64,000 bases of DNA, from positions 1 to 64,000 of the forward strand of contig NZ_BBQH01000035.1 in the NCBI RefSeq assembly GCF_018397995.1, given 5' to 3'. A model generated the notes under the pieces. That model had not been told where the DNA came from. It did no database searches and was given only the letters and a program-made list of their open reading frames with translations. This DNA comes from Rhizomonospora bruguierae (GTDB taxonomy: Bacteria; Actinomycetota; Actinomycetes; Mycobacteriales; Micromonosporaceae). The position numbers and the translations under genes were made by a program. Positions 1 through 10,314 of this stretch are shown one piece after another. Each line of letters starts with the position of its first letter. The first letter of the stretch is position 1.

Positions 1-107
1 GTGACCGCGAGCCCTCGCGAGGCGAGCGCGATGCCGAGCGGCAGGCCGACTCGGCCGCAACCGCCGACGATGACCGCGTCGCGGCTGAAGCCGCCCCCGT
101 TGGCCAT
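1..107 (-). CDS. Nucleotide-sugar dehydrogenase, N-terminus only
   Basis: The gene runs off the left edge; only the first 35 or so residues are visible. They begin MANGGGFSRDAV and continue into a Rossmann dinucleotide-binding loop, VGGCGRVGLPLG, followed by IALASRG. That pattern is typical of the UDP-glucose/GDP-mannose dehydrogenase family (WecC/TuaD-like), which oxidise a sugar nucleotide at C6 with NAD. The ATG at 107 is preceded by a GGGAGAG ribosome-binding site. Substrate cannot be judged from this fragment. Confidence 0.75.
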   Translation of the reverse strand, partial: MANGGGFSRDAVIVGGCGRVGLPLGIALASRGLAV

Positions 108-423
108 GGCTCTCCCTTTTCTCCGGTTCGTCCTTGACCGCGGCGGCTGCCCGCTTCGCAATAGCGGTCAGGATAACGTGTGGCACGGGAGCACCACGCG
201 CCAGAAGGGCACCCTCGCGTGGATGCGAACGGTGACCCGCCCTCGGCGCAGGCCCACTCCGCCTGTGCTATCACGGCAGGCCGCGGCCGGGCGGCGGCCC
301 GGTGGTTCGGTACCCGGTAGTTGACAGCGCGGACGATTGCCGGCGGACCGGCCAACCGCCCGGCCGTCGATCTTGTGTCAGATGATGAGGACTCGGGAAA
401 TCGGGATATGGCCGGTGGCGCGG
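108..423. other. Intergenic region between the dehydrogenase and pheT
   Basis: About 316 bases without a convincing gene. It must hold the promoter of the leftward dehydrogenase and the 3' end of the pheT transcript. Plus-strand ORFs here have no ribosome-binding site and no coding bias. A TTGACA on the plus strand near 313 has no matching -10. No clear intrinsic terminator was found after pheT. Confidence 0.5.
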
Positions 424-2898
424 TCAGCCCCGCAGGCAGGCGCCGACCGCGCGGGCCGCCTCGGCGACCGCGGCGTCCCGGGCGGCCACCGCCTCCTCCA
501 CGGTCAGCGTCCGGTCCGGCGCGCGGAACGTGAGCTTGTACGCCAGCGACTTGCGCCCCTCGCCCACCTGGGCGCCGGCGTACACGTCGAACAGGCGCAC
601 CGCCTCCAGCAGGTCGCCGGCGCCGCTCGCCAGCGCCCGCTGCACGCTCGCCGCCGGCACCTCGGCGCCGACCACGAGGGCCACGTCGATCAGCGCGGGC
701 GGGAACGCGGAGATCGCCGGGGCGGCGACCACCTCGGCCAGGGGGACCGCGTCCAGATCCAGCTCCATCGCGCAGGTGCGCCGGGGCAGCTCCGCCGACG
801 CACAGACCGCCGGGTGCAGCTCGCCAGCGTGGCCGACGGCGCGCCCGTCCACCCGGATCTCGGCGCACCGGCCGGGATGCCAGGGCGCGTACTCGGCCGC
901 GGCCACCTCGACCCGGCCGGCGGCGATACCCGCCGCGGCGAGCACCGTGCGGGCCGCCTCCACGGCGTCCGCCCAGCCGGCCGGGCGGCCCCCGCCCCAC
1001 CAGCCGGCCGGCTCCACGTCCCCGGCCAGGACCACGGCGGCGTGCCACGGCTGCTCCGGAACGAAGCCCTCGGCGGTGGCGAGTTGAGCCGGCGTCGGGC
1101 GCTCCTCCACGCCCATGCGCGGCGGGACGCCGGTGACGCCGGGCCGCGGGCGGAAGACGGCACCCAGCTCGAACAGGGCCACCTCCCGCTGGCCCCGGCC
1201 GACGTTGCGACGCAGGGTGGCCAGCAGCGGCGGCAGCAGCGAGGTACGCAGCGCCGGCTCCTGCTCGGAGATCGGGTTCACCAGCCGGAGCACCGCGCGG
1301 CGCGGGTCGTCGGCCGGCAGCCCCAGCGCCGCCAGGTCGGCCGGGCCGACGAACGGGTAGTTGAGCGCCTCGGTGTAGCCCGCCTCGGCCAGCGCCCGGC
1401 CGACCGTGCGACGGCGCCGCTGCTGCCGGGTCAGCCCCCGCCCGGCCGGCGCCAGCGGCAGCAGGCTCGGCACCCGGTCGTACCCGTCCAGCCGCACGAC
1501 CTCCTCGACCAGGTCCGCCGGGTCGGTCAGGTCGGGCCGCCAGGTCGGCGGGGTGACCTCCAGCCGGTCCCCGGCCGGGGCGACCGCGCAGCCGACCTCC
1601 GCCAGCAGCGCCACCACCCGCTCCGGCGGGTACGGGACGCCGGCCCGGCGCGCCGGCAGACTCTCCTCCAGGGTGATCGTGGCCGCCGGGCGGCGGTGGT
1701 CGATGTCCAGGACCTCCGGGGTGGCCTCGCCGCCGCCGTACTCGACCAGCAGGGCGACCGCGCGGGCGGCGGCGATCGGCGGCAGCACCGGGTCCACGCC
1801 CCGCTCGAAGCGCTTGCTCGCCTCGCTGGGCAGCCGGTGCCGGCGGGCGGCGCGGGCCACCGTCGCCGGATCCCAGTGCGCCGCCTCGAACAGCACGTCG
1901 GTGGTCGCGTCCGAGACCTCGGTCGTGCGACCGCCCATGATCGCGGCGAGCGAGATGACGCCACTGTCGTCGGCGATGACCAGGTCCCCCGGGTCCAGGG
2001 CGCGCTCCTGACCATCCAGAGTGGTCAGCCGCTCCCCGGGCCGGGCCCGCCGGACCACGACCTCGCCGCGCAGCGCCCCCGCGTCGAAGGCGTGCATCGG
2101 CTGGCCCAGTTCCAGCATCACGTAGTTGGTGATGTCCACCGCCAGCGAGATCGCGCGCACCCCGGCCTGGGTGAGCCGGCGGCGCATCCACTCCGGCGAC
2201 GGCGCCAGCGGGTCGGTGCCGCGCACCAGCCGCCCGTAGTACCGGTCGCAGCCGACCGTGTCCTCGACCCGCAGGGGGTACGCGGGCCGCTCGGTCGCCA
2301 CGGCCGGGGCGTACCGGGAGGCGGGGTCGGTGAACGGCAGGCCCAGCGAGTGGGCCAGCTCGCGGGCGATGCCGCGCACCGAGAAGCAGTACCCGCGGTC
2401 CGGGGTGATGTTCAACTCCACCACCACGTCGTCCAGCCCCACCCGCGGACGCGCGTCCTCGCCCGGCCGCGGGCCGGCCGGCAGCACCAGGATGCCGGCG
2501 TGATCCTCGCTGATCCCCAGCTCCCGGCCCGAACAGATCATGCCGTCGGACAGCTGACCGTACGTCTTGCGGCTGGCGATCGCGAAGCCGCCCGGCAGCA
2601 CCGCACCGGGCAGCGCCACCACGACGAGGTCGCCCTCGGCGAAGTTCGTGGCGCCGCAGACGATCGAACGGGGCTCGGCCTCGCCGACCTCCACCAGGCA
2701 GTGCCGGATCGGCTTCTTGAACCCGGTCAGCTCGGTGATCCGCACGACCCGGCCGACCACCAGCGGCCCGGTGACCGTCGAGGCCAGATCGGTGATCTCC
2801 TCGACCTCCAGGCCGACCCGGACCAGCGCCGGCTCCAGCGTCGCCGGGTCGGTCGGCGCGGCCACGAACTCGCGCAGCCAGGACACCGGTACCCGCAT
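424..2898 (-). CDS. pheT: Phenylalanyl-tRNA synthetase beta subunit
   Basis: This 824-residue protein is the beta chain of the alpha2-beta2 enzyme that charges tRNA-Phe in the cytoplasm. The N-terminus MRVPVSWLREFV is typical. An EMAP/OB tRNA-binding domain lies around residues 40-150, the B3/B4 editing region in the first half, a B5 domain near 400-480 (TPPTWRPDLTDPADLVEEV), and a ferredoxin-fold anticodon-binding domain at the C-terminus (roughly 730-824). Length is normal for the family. It starts four bases after the pheS stop, so the two subunits are almost certainly co-transcribed and translationally coupled. Confidence 0.97.
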   Translation of the reverse strand: MRVPVSWLREFVAAPTDPATLEPALVRVGLEVEEITDLASTVTGPLVVGRVVRITELTGFKKPIRHCLVEVGEAEPRSIVCGATNFAEGDLVVVALPGAVLPGGFAIASRKTYGQLSDGMICSGRELGISEDHAGILVLPAGPRPGEDARPRVGLDDVVVELNITPDRGYCFSVRGIARELAHSLGLPFTDPASRYAPAVATERPAYPLRVEDTVGCDRYYGRLVRGTDPLAPSPEWMRRRLTQAGVRAISLAVDITNYVMLELGQPMHAFDAGALRGEVVVRRARPGERLTTLDGQERALDPGDLVIADDSGVISLAAIMGGRTTEVSDATTDVLFEAAHWDPATVARAARRHRLPSEASKRFERGVDPVLPPIAAARAVALLVEYGGGEATPEVLDIDHRRPAATITLEESLPARRAGVPYPPERVVALLAEVGCAVAPAGDRLEVTPPTWRPDLTDPADLVEEVVRLDGYDRVPSLLPLAPAGRGLTRQQRRRRTVGRALAEAGYTEALNYPFVGPADLAALGLPADDPRRAVLRLVNPISEQEPALRTSLLPPLLATLRRNVGRGQREVALFELGAVFRPRPGVTGVPPRMGVEERPTPAQLATAEGFVPEQPWHAAVVLAGDVEPAGWWGGGRPAGWADAVEAARTVLAAAGIAAGRVEVAAAEYAPWHPGRCAEIRVDGRAVGHAGELHPAVCASAELPRRTCAMELDLDAVPLAEVVAAPAISAFPPALIDVALVVGAEVPAASVQRALASGAGDLLEAVRLFDVYAGAQVGEGRKSLAYKLTFRAPDRTLTVEEAVAARDAAVAEAARAVGACLRG

Positions 2899-2902
2899 CG
2901 CG

Positions 2903-4848
<1,946 letters not shown>

Positions 4849-4870
4849 CGTGATCCGGACCGGGTGCCGG

Positions 4871-5263
4871 TCAGGCCGCCTGCGCCGCCGCGCCGCCGGT
4901 GCCCTCGGCCGCGACCGCGGCCCGGGCCACCTCGACCAGCGCGGTGAACGCGGTGGCGTCGGTGACCGCCAGGTCGGCCAGGATCTTCCGGTCGACCTCC
5001 ACGCCGGCCAGGCGCAGGCCCTGGATCAGCCGGTTGTAGGTGATCCCGTTGGCCCGGGCCGCCGCGTTGATCCGGGTGATCCACAGCTGGCGGAAGTCGC
5101 CCTTGCGGTCCCGGCGGTCCCGGTAGGCGTACTGCATCGAGTGCAGCACCTGCTCCTTGGCCTTGCGGTACAGCCGGGAGCGCTGACCCCGGTAGCCGCT
5201 GGCGGTCTCCAGCAGGGTGCGGCGCTTCTTCTGGGCGTTGACCGCCCGCTTCACGCGTGCCAC
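4871..5263 (-). CDS. rplT: 50S ribosomal protein L20
   Basis: This 130-residue protein binds 23S rRNA early in large-subunit assembly. It starts with a GTG as [15 protein letters not shown] and contains the conserved [21 protein letters not shown] and [19 protein letters not shown] segments. An Ala/Gly-rich tail of about 15 residues (after VEVARAAV) extends beyond the usual family end. It follows rpmI by about 33 bases. In other bacteria L20 represses its own operon by binding structured leader RNA. The hairpin ahead of rpmI and the infC leader are candidates for that here. Confidence 0.98.
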   Translation of the reverse strand: MARVKRAVNAQKKRRTLLETASGYRGQRSRLYRKAKEQVLHSMQYAYRDRRDRKGDFRQLWITRINAAARANGITYNRLIQGLRLAGVEVDRKILADLAVTDATAFTALVEVARAAVAAEGTGGAAAQAA

Positions 5264-5296
5264 GTCAGAACTCCTTTAGTCGAAGGTGGCGCGCGC

Positions 5297-5491
5297 TCAG
5301 CGGCCCAGCAGCTTCTTGACCCGCTTGCGGTCGACCTTGGCCACCTCGACGGTGCCGGTCAGCCGGCGGGTCCGGGTGGAGGGCTTGCCCTCCAGCAGGT
5401 GGCGCTTGCCCGCCTGCTCAACGATGAGCTTGCCACGCCCGGTCACCTTGACCCGCTTGCCCATGCCGGTGTGGCTCTTCATCTTCGGCAT
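5297..5491 (-). CDS. rpmI: 50S ribosomal protein L35
   Basis: A 64-residue basic large-subunit protein, MPKMKSHTGMGKRVKVTG at the N-terminus and VDRKRVKKLLGR at the end, both diagnostic of L35. The start at 5491 is preferred over an in-frame ATG seven codons upstream, because all L35 proteins begin MPKMK and a GGGAGA ribosome-binding sequence lies upstream. A strong perfect hairpin sits just upstream, between infC and this gene. Confidence 0.97.
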   Translation of the reverse strand: MPKMKSHTGMGKRVKVTGRGKLIVEQAGKRHLLEGKPSTRTRRLTGTVEVAKVDRKRVKKLLGR

Positions 5492-5512
5492 CTGAAACGA
5501 TCTCCCTGTCAT

Positions 5513-5540
5513 CCGCCGACGGCGGGCTCGCCGTCGGCGG
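5513..5540 (-). promoter_or_regulatory. Perfect 12-bp hairpin between infC and rpmI
   Basis: The arms CCGCCGACGGCG (5513-5524) and CGCCGTCGGCGG (5529-5540) are perfectly complementary around a 4-base loop. The hairpin ends about 21 bases before the rpmI start, inside a roughly 180-base infC-rpmI gap that is otherwise unannotated. No U-run follows in the direction of transcription. It is therefore more likely a regulatory, processing or pausing structure than a simple terminator. Confidence 0.6.
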
Positions 5541-5671
5541 TGCTCGTGTCAGCGGCACCGGCGAGGTCGCTCACCCCTCCGGTCCCGCCCGTCGTCCGAC
5601 CGCGCCGGCCGGCCGTTTCCTCCCCGGCCGCCGGGCTCGTCCGGCTACGCCGCGCGCTCGGCCGCTCGGTG

Positions 5672-6313
5672 TTACTCGACCGCGCCGGTGGCGGCGGCCG
5701 CGGGCGGCTCGGGACTGGCCGGCTCGGCGACCCGTCCGGCCTCCCGCTCGGCTCCCCGCACCCGCGCCCGGTCCTCCAGCGCCGCCGTGGCGGCCGCCTT
5801 CGTCGCCCGGTGCGGCGCGATCACCATGATCATGTTGCGGCCGTCCTGCTTCGGCGCGGCCTCGACAAACCCCAGGTCCGAGATCTCCTGCGAGAGCCGG
5901 TCCAGCAACCGGCGCCCCAGCTCCGGGCGGCTCTGCTCGCGACCCCGGAACATGATCGTCACCTTGACCTTGTCCCCGGCCTTGAGGAACCTGACCACGT
6001 GACCCTTCTTGGTCTCGTAGTCGTGTGAGTCGATCTTCGGCCGGAGCTTCATCTCCTTGATGACGGTCTGTTGCTGGTTCCGCCGGGCCTCCCGCGCCTT
6101 CAGCGCGCTCTCGTACTTGAACTTGCCGAAGTCCATGAGCTTGCAGACGGGCGGGCGTGCCATGGGCGCAACCTCGACCAGATCCAGGTCGACATCGGCG
6201 GCCAGCTGCAGGGCCCGCTCCAGCGGAACGATGCCCACCTGCTCACCCTCCGGACCGACCAGCCGGACCTCCCGTGCCCGGATCTGCTCGTTGACGCGTG
6301 GCTCGACGCTGAT
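5672..6313 (-). CDS. infC: Translation initiation factor IF-3 (AUC start)
   Basis: IF-3 binds the 30S subunit, prevents premature subunit joining and proofreads start codons. The family N-terminal sequence [20 protein letters not shown] is encoded from 6313, where the codon is ATC, four bases after a GAGGAGG ribosome-binding site. No ATG or GTG lies at that point. The next usable start, GTG at 6238, would remove 25 conserved residues. The product is 213 residues with the N-domain, lysine-rich linker and C-domain ([21 protein letters not shown]). A non-AUG start is the classical basis of IF-3 autoregulation. The C-terminus has an Ala/Pro/Glu-rich extension ([16 protein letters not shown]). Confidence 0.95.
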   Translation of the reverse strand: MSVEPRVNEQIRAREVRLVGPEGEQVGIVPLERALQLAADVDLDLVEVAPMARPPVCKLMDFGKFKYESALKAREARRNQQQTVIKEMKLRPKIDSHDYETKKGHVVRFLKAGDKVKVTIMFRGREQSRPELGRRLLDRLSQEISDLGFVEAAPKQDGRNMIMVIAPHRATKAAATAALEDRARVRGAEREAGRVAEPASPEPPAAAATGAVE

Positions 6314-6650
6314 GGGGCCTCCTCGATTTCGTTACGTCTGGCGGTGCGCCGACCAGCCACCACCGCGCGCTCGCGCGCCGCGGTCGGAGAAAAGCGGAAG
6401 GCCCCGGCATCCGCCAGGGCCTGCTCGACCGGCCCGGGCACGTAAGCCGCGCCCGACGCGGGCGGGGCGACCGCCCCAACCGCGCTGACCGGACCCGGCC
6501 GCCGGAAGCGACTCGGGTGGGAGCAGGCGCTCCGCTTTTCCCGCCACCCCGTTACCAGGACAGCGTTGGTCGACCCGGTAACCCTATCAGCTCTCGGCCG
6601 AAACCCCCCAGCGCACCCCCACTCCGACACGCCGCGGGCGCGCGGCCGGG
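6314..6650 (-). promoter_or_regulatory. Long infC leader region
   Basis: About 337 bases separate infC from the stop of the next gene. The leader is GC-rich and structured. It contains a hairpin followed by a U-rich stretch (6389-6422) about 75 bases before the infC start. Short ORFs cross it but none shows a good ribosome-binding site with coding bias. It probably carries the promoter and an attenuation-type control for the infC-rpmI-rplT-pheST operon. Confidence 0.6.
6389..6422 (-). terminator. Attenuator-like hairpin with U-rich tail in the infC leader
   Basis: On the minus strand AGGCCCTGGC (6422-6413) pairs with GCCGGGGCCT (6408-6399) through ten pairs including one U-G, with a 4-base loop. 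It is followed by TCCGCTTTTCT. This is one of the few hairpin plus U-run combinations in the window. It lies inside the leader rather than after a gene, which fits transcription attenuation upstream of infC. Confidence 0.55.
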
Positions 6651-7148
6651 CTACGAACCCGGTGCCGACTCCGGCACGGGCTGCGGCGCCGAGGAGGCCG
6701 CGTGCAGGGCGCGCAGGGCCCGCACGCCCGCCACGGCGTACTCCCTATCGACCGACTGGAGCGCGAGGATCGTGACGGTGTCGTCGTTGACCAGTTCGAG
6801 GCTGGCCCACGACGCACCCCGGTCGAAGCAGACCGCGCGCACCACGCTCCAGGGCAGGTCGTAGCCGCCGACCACGTTGCGGATCCGGATGCCGCGCTCG
6901 TCGGCGACCGCGGCGGGGCGGGTGAACAGCAGGATGCCGGCGGCGATGAGCACACCCAGGCCGATCATGGCGAGTTGGTCGCCGCGCTGGAAGACGCCCC
7001 TGCCGTCGCCGGTGGAGCCGTGCAGGGCGGTGGCGATGCCGCTGAAGAAGACCACCGTCACCGCGGCGAGGGCCCAGCAGACCATCCGGATCCGGCGGGG
7101 CCGGATCCGGATGGCCGGCACTGTCGAGGTCGAAGCCGATGCCACCAC
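6651..7148 (-). CDS. Bacterial PH-domain membrane protein
   Basis: About 165 residues from one of two adjacent GTG codons (7148 or 7145). The N-terminus is short and basic (IRIRPRRIRM). Two membrane segments follow, near residues 22-40 (MVCWALAAVTVVFFSGIA) and 55-75 (LAMIGLGVLIAAGILLF). A small beta-rich domain then includes GIRIRNVVGGYDLPWSVVRAV, the usual start of the bacterial PH-like fold attached to paired membrane helices. It sits downstream of hisG with a 119-base gap. Function is unknown; members of this family are membrane-associated and poorly characterised. Confidence 0.75.
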   Translation of the reverse strand: MVASASTSTVPAIRIRPRRIRMVCWALAAVTVVFFSGIATALHGSTGDGRGVFQRGDQLAMIGLGVLIAAGILLFTRPAAVADERGIRIRNVVGGYDLPWSVVRAVCFDRGASWASLELVNDDTVTILALQSVDREYAVAGVRALRALHAASSAPQPVPESAPGS

Positions 7149-7267
7149 GGCCCCCAGCCTAGAGGACGCCAGCGTAAGCACCGGCCCAGCGCCCGTTTCG
7201 GGAGGATCGGTCGAAACGCGGCGAGGCCCAGGCGACGACCCGGCAACGCGCCGGATCGTCCGGACAG

Positions 7268-8113
7268 CTAGAGCCGGCAGGCGTGGATGTTGGTCACCAG
7301 GATGGCCCGGGCACCCAGGTCGTACAGCTCGTCCATGATCCGGTGCACGTCGGCGTGGCGAACCATGGCCTGGACGGCGACCCAGCCCTCGCGGTGCAGC
7401 GGGGAGATGGTCGGGGACTCGATGCCGGGGGTGAGCGCGCTGGCGCGCTCCAGCAGGTCGGCGCGCACGTCGTAGGCGAGCATCACGTACCGGCGGGCCA
7501 CCAGGACGCCGTGGAGGCGGCGGATGAGCTGGGCGATGGGGCCGTGGTCCGGGGCGGCGTCGCGGCCGACCAGCACCGCGGACGAGATCAGGATGGGCTC
7601 GCCCACCGGGACCAGCCCGGCCTGGCGCAGGGTGGCACCGGTGGCGACCACGTCGGCGATGACGTCGGCGACGCCGAGGTGGACGGCGTTCTCGACCGCA
7701 CCGTCGAGACGGATCAGGTCGGCCTTGACGCCGTGCTCGTCCAGGTACCGCTCGACCACCCCCGGGTACGCGGTGGCGATCCGCCGCCCGGCGAGGTCGT
7801 CCAGGGTGGAGAGGGTCTCGGGGCGGGCGGCGAACCGGAAGGTGGCGCCGCCGAAGTCCAGGTCGAGCAGCTCGCGGGCCGGGTTGCCGGCGTCGACGAG
7901 CAGGTCCCGGCCGGTGACGCCGAGGTCCAGGTCGCCGGAGCGGACGTAGGTGGCGATGTCGCGGGGGCGCAGGTAGAAGAACTCGACGCCGTTGGGTTCG
8001 TCGCGGCAGACCAGGTCGCGGTCGTCGGTGCGCTGCCGGTAACCGGCCTCGCGCAGCATCTGGGCGGCGGGTCCGGACAGGGTGCCCTTGTTGGGGATGG
8101 CGATGCGGATCAT
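7268..8113 (-). CDS. hisG: ATP phosphoribosyltransferase (long form)
   Basis: This enzyme catalyses the first step of histidine synthesis, joining ATP and PRPP to phosphoribosyl-ATP. At 281 residues it is the long HisG form, which carries a C-terminal ACT-like regulatory domain and is feedback-inhibited by histidine. Conserved pieces are MIRIAIPNKGTLSGPA at the start, the periplasmic-binding-protein-like core (DLGVTGRDLL) and the PRPP-contact region VIADVVATGATLRQAGL. The C-terminal domain holds GIESPTISPLHREGW. It follows hisE, the next pathway step. Confidence 0.96.
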   Translation of the reverse strand: MIRIAIPNKGTLSGPAAQMLREAGYRQRTDDRDLVCRDEPNGVEFFYLRPRDIATYVRSGDLDLGVTGRDLLVDAGNPARELLDLDFGGATFRFAARPETLSTLDDLAGRRIATAYPGVVERYLDEHGVKADLIRLDGAVENAVHLGVADVIADVVATGATLRQAGLVPVGEPILISSAVLVGRDAAPDHGPIAQLIRRLHGVLVARRYVMLAYDVRADLLERASALTPGIESPTISPLHREGWVAVQAMVRHADVHRIMDELYDLGARAILVTNIHACRL

Positions 8114-8155
8114 GGGGTGGAACCTCTCTGGGCGGGGACGGGCCGGGACGAGAGG

Positions 8156-8419
8156 TCACAGATGTCGGTAGACGTCCTTGAGCTCCAGGCCGCTGGCGAG
8201 CATCAGCACCTGCGCCTGGTAGAGCAGCTGGGAGATCTCCTCGGCGGCCCGCTCGGGGCCCTCGTGCTCGGCCGCCATCCACGCCTCGGCCGCCTCCTCG
8301 ACGACCTTCTTGCCGATGGCGTGCACGCCGCGCTCCAGCGCCGCGACCGTGCCCGAGCCCGGGGTGCCCGCCGCGGCCTTGGCCTGGAGCTCGGCGAACA
8401 GCTCGTCGAACGTCTTCAC
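8156..8419 (-). CDS. hisE: Phosphoribosyl-ATP pyrophosphatase
   Basis: This 87-residue all-alpha MazG-like enzyme removes pyrophosphate from phosphoribosyl-ATP in step two of histidine synthesis. The GTG at 8419 is chosen because the protein then begins [12 protein letters not shown], as in actinobacterial HisE. The metal-binding helix carries [17 protein letters not shown] and the C-terminus [18 protein letters not shown]. It is 42 bases upstream of hisG in the same direction. Its promoter must lie in the 183-base gap shared with the divergent ABC transporter. Confidence 0.94.
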   Translation of the reverse strand: MKTFDELFAELQAKAAAGTPGSGTVAALERGVHAIGKKVVEEAAEAWMAAEHEGPERAAEEISQLLYQAQVLMLASGLELKDVYRHL

Positions 8420-8589
8420 GGGTACCGATTCTGTCAGCCGCACCGGCGGCGGGGGGTCACCGGGGGCGGCCGGTCGTGGCCCAACCCACCTTGATCTTGT
8501 ATTCGACCGGCCGGGCGCACGGCGAACGGCCGGTATGACGCCCGGCACCGTCACCGGTTTCCCCTGGTCGCGTGCGCATCGGTAGCCCC

Positions 8590-8595
8590 TATGCT
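8590..8595 (+). promoter_or_regulatory. Candidate -10 for a leaderless transcript
   Basis: TATGCT ends seven bases before the ATG at 8603 of the ABC-transporter lipoprotein, and no Shine-Dalgarno sequence lies upstream of that ATG. This spacing would place transcription start at the A of the start codon, as in leaderless actinobacterial mRNAs. No good -35 match was seen. Confidence 0.4.
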
Positions 8596-8602
8596 GTGCG
8601 CC

Positions 8603-9475
8603 ATGACCCCCCGATCCGCCGCCGCCCTGGCCGCCGCCGCCCTGCTGGCGACGCTCACCGCGTGCGCACCCCAGGACGATGACCCCACCGTCGGCGCGAG
8701 CGCCGACGCCGGCGACCAAGCCGCCGCGTGCACCAAGCAGAGCCTGACCACCCGGACCGCCGGCAAGCTCACGATCGGCACCGACGAGCCCGCGTACGAG
8801 CCCTGGTTCCGGGACAACAAGCCCGAAAACGGCGAGGGCTTCGAGTCCGCCGTCGCCTACGCGGTGGCTGGGAAGCTCGGGTACGCCCCGGGCGACGTCA
8901 CCTGGACACGGGTGACGTTCAACAACGCCATCGCGCCCGGGCCGAAGGCGTACGACTTCGACATCAACCAGTTCTCGATCACCGACGACCGGCGCAAGGC
9001 GGTGGACTTCTCCGGGCCGTACTACCTGGTCCGGCAGGCCGTGATCGCGCCGAAGAGCAGCAAGATCGCCAATGCGGCCACGCTGGCCGACCTGACCGGC
9101 GCCAAGCTCGGCGCGCAGGTCGGCACGACCAGCTACCGGGCGATCACCGACGTGATCAAGCCGGCCGGTTCGCCGCAGGTCTTCAACAACAACGACGACG
9201 CGAAGAAGGCGCTCGAGAACGGCACCATCGACGGCCTGGTCCTGGACCTGCCGACCGCGTTCTACATGACCGCCGCCGAACTCGAGAACTCGGTGATCGT
9301 CGGCCAGCTGCCGCAGGTGGGCGTGCCGGAGCAGTTCGGCCTGGTGCTGGACAAGGGCTCCGGGCTGACCGGCTGCGTCACCCAGGCCGTGGACGACCTG
9401 CGCCGGGACGGCACCCTCGCCGACCTGGAGAAGAAGTGGCTCGCCCAGGTGGCGGGCGCCAAAGAACTGACGTGA
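8603..9475 (+). CDS. Amino-acid ABC transporter substrate-binding lipoprotein
   Basis: This 290-residue extracytoplasmic receptor has a lipoprotein signal peptide ending in the lipobox LTAC, so Cys at about residue 23 should be lipidated. The mature part is a type 2 periplasmic-binding fold of the polar amino-acid family. It shows [16 protein letters not shown] near the N-terminus, [35 protein letters not shown] and the C-terminal [14 protein letters not shown]. It is the first gene of a three-gene operon with permease and ATPase. The ligand cannot be fixed from sequence; glutamate/glutamine-like amino acids are most usual. Confidence 0.9.
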   Translation: MTPRSAAALAAAALLATLTACAPQDDDPTVGASADAGDQAAACTKQSLTTRTAGKLTIGTDEPAYEPWFRDNKPENGEGFESAVAYAVAGKLGYAPGDVTWTRVTFNNAIAPGPKAYDFDINQFSITDDRRKAVDFSGPYYLVRQAVIAPKSSKIANAATLADLTGAKLGAQVGTTSYRAITDVIKPAGSPQVFNNNDDAKKALENGTIDGLVLDLPTAFYMTAAELENSVIVGQLPQVGVPEQFGLVLDKGSGLTGCVTQAVDDLRRDGTLADLEKKWLAQVAGAKELT

Positions 9476-10314
9476 TCACCGAGGACCGCCCGGTCAGCGC
9501 GGCACAGCGGGAGCGGATCGCCTACCGGCGCCGGCAGACGGTCCGCTCCGTCCTGATCGCCGCCGCGTCCACCGGGGTGCTCGGCATCCTCCTGGTCGTC
9601 GGGGTGACCGGTTCGCCCGGCTGGGAGCGGGTCCGCGCGTCGTTCCTGGACGGCGCGGTGGCCCGGGACGCGTTCCCGGCCGTCCTGAACGGGCTGTGGC
9701 TGAACCTGCGACTGCTGGTGTTCTGCGCGGTCGCGGCGCTCGCGCTCGGCCTGCTCGTGGCGGTGCTGCGCACGCTGCGCGGCCCGGTGTTCTTCCCGGT
9801 GCGGGCGCTGGCGACCGGGTACACGTACGGGTTCCGCGGGATGCCGCTGATCATCGTCATCTACGTACTGGCCTTCGGCGTGCCGGGACTGCGGTTGCAG
9901 GGCACCCCGAGCGTGCTGGTGCTCGGCGGGGCGGCGCTGGTCATCACGTACGGCGCGTACCTGGCGGAGGTGTTCCGGGCCGGCATCGAGTCCGTGCACC
10001 CCAGCCAGCTCGCCGCCGCCCGGTCGCTGGGGCTGACCTACCGGCAGACGATGCGCCACGTGGTGCTGCCGCAGGCGGTCCGGCGGGTGGCGCCGCCGCT
10101 GCTCAACGACACCGTGGCGCTGCAGAAGGATGTGGGTCTGGTCTCCCTGGCCGGCCCGATCGACGCGGTCCGCGCGGCGCAGATCACCACCGCCGAGCAC
10201 GCCAACTTCACCCCGTACATCGTCGCGGGCGTGCTGTTCGTGCTGCTGGCGATCCCGCTGATCGCCGTGACGGACTGGGTGACCCTGCGAGCGGCGAGGC
10301 GGCAGACCGGATGA
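9472..10314 (+). CDS. Amino-acid ABC transporter permease
   Basis: This 280-residue HisM/GlnP-type inner-membrane permease starts at a GTG that overlaps the stop of the binding-protein gene (GTGA). Several hydrophobic helices are visible (for example [19 protein letters not shown] and [19 protein letters not shown]). The family [10 protein letters not shown] segment precedes the core. The ATPase-contact EAA loop reads [21 protein letters not shown] single permease gene implies a homodimeric pore with two copies of the downstream ATPase. Confidence 0.93.
   Translation: MITEDRPVSAAQRERIAYRRRQTVRSVLIAAASTGVLGILLVVGVTGSPGWERVRASFLDGAVARDAFPAVLNGLWLNLRLLVFCAVAALALGLLVAVLRTLRGPVFFPVRALATGYTYGFRGMPLIIVIYVLAFGVPGLRLQGTPSVLVLGGAALVITYGAYLAEVFRAGIESVHPSQLAAARSLGLTYRQTMRHVVLPQAVRRVAPPLLNDTVALQKDVGLVSLAGPIDAVRAAQITTAEHANFTPYIVAGVLFVLLAIPLIAVTDWVTLRAARRQTG

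Noticed and set aside
313-318. TTGACA as a promoter -35
   Set aside because: No suitable -10 at 16-18 bases and no plus-strand gene downstream.
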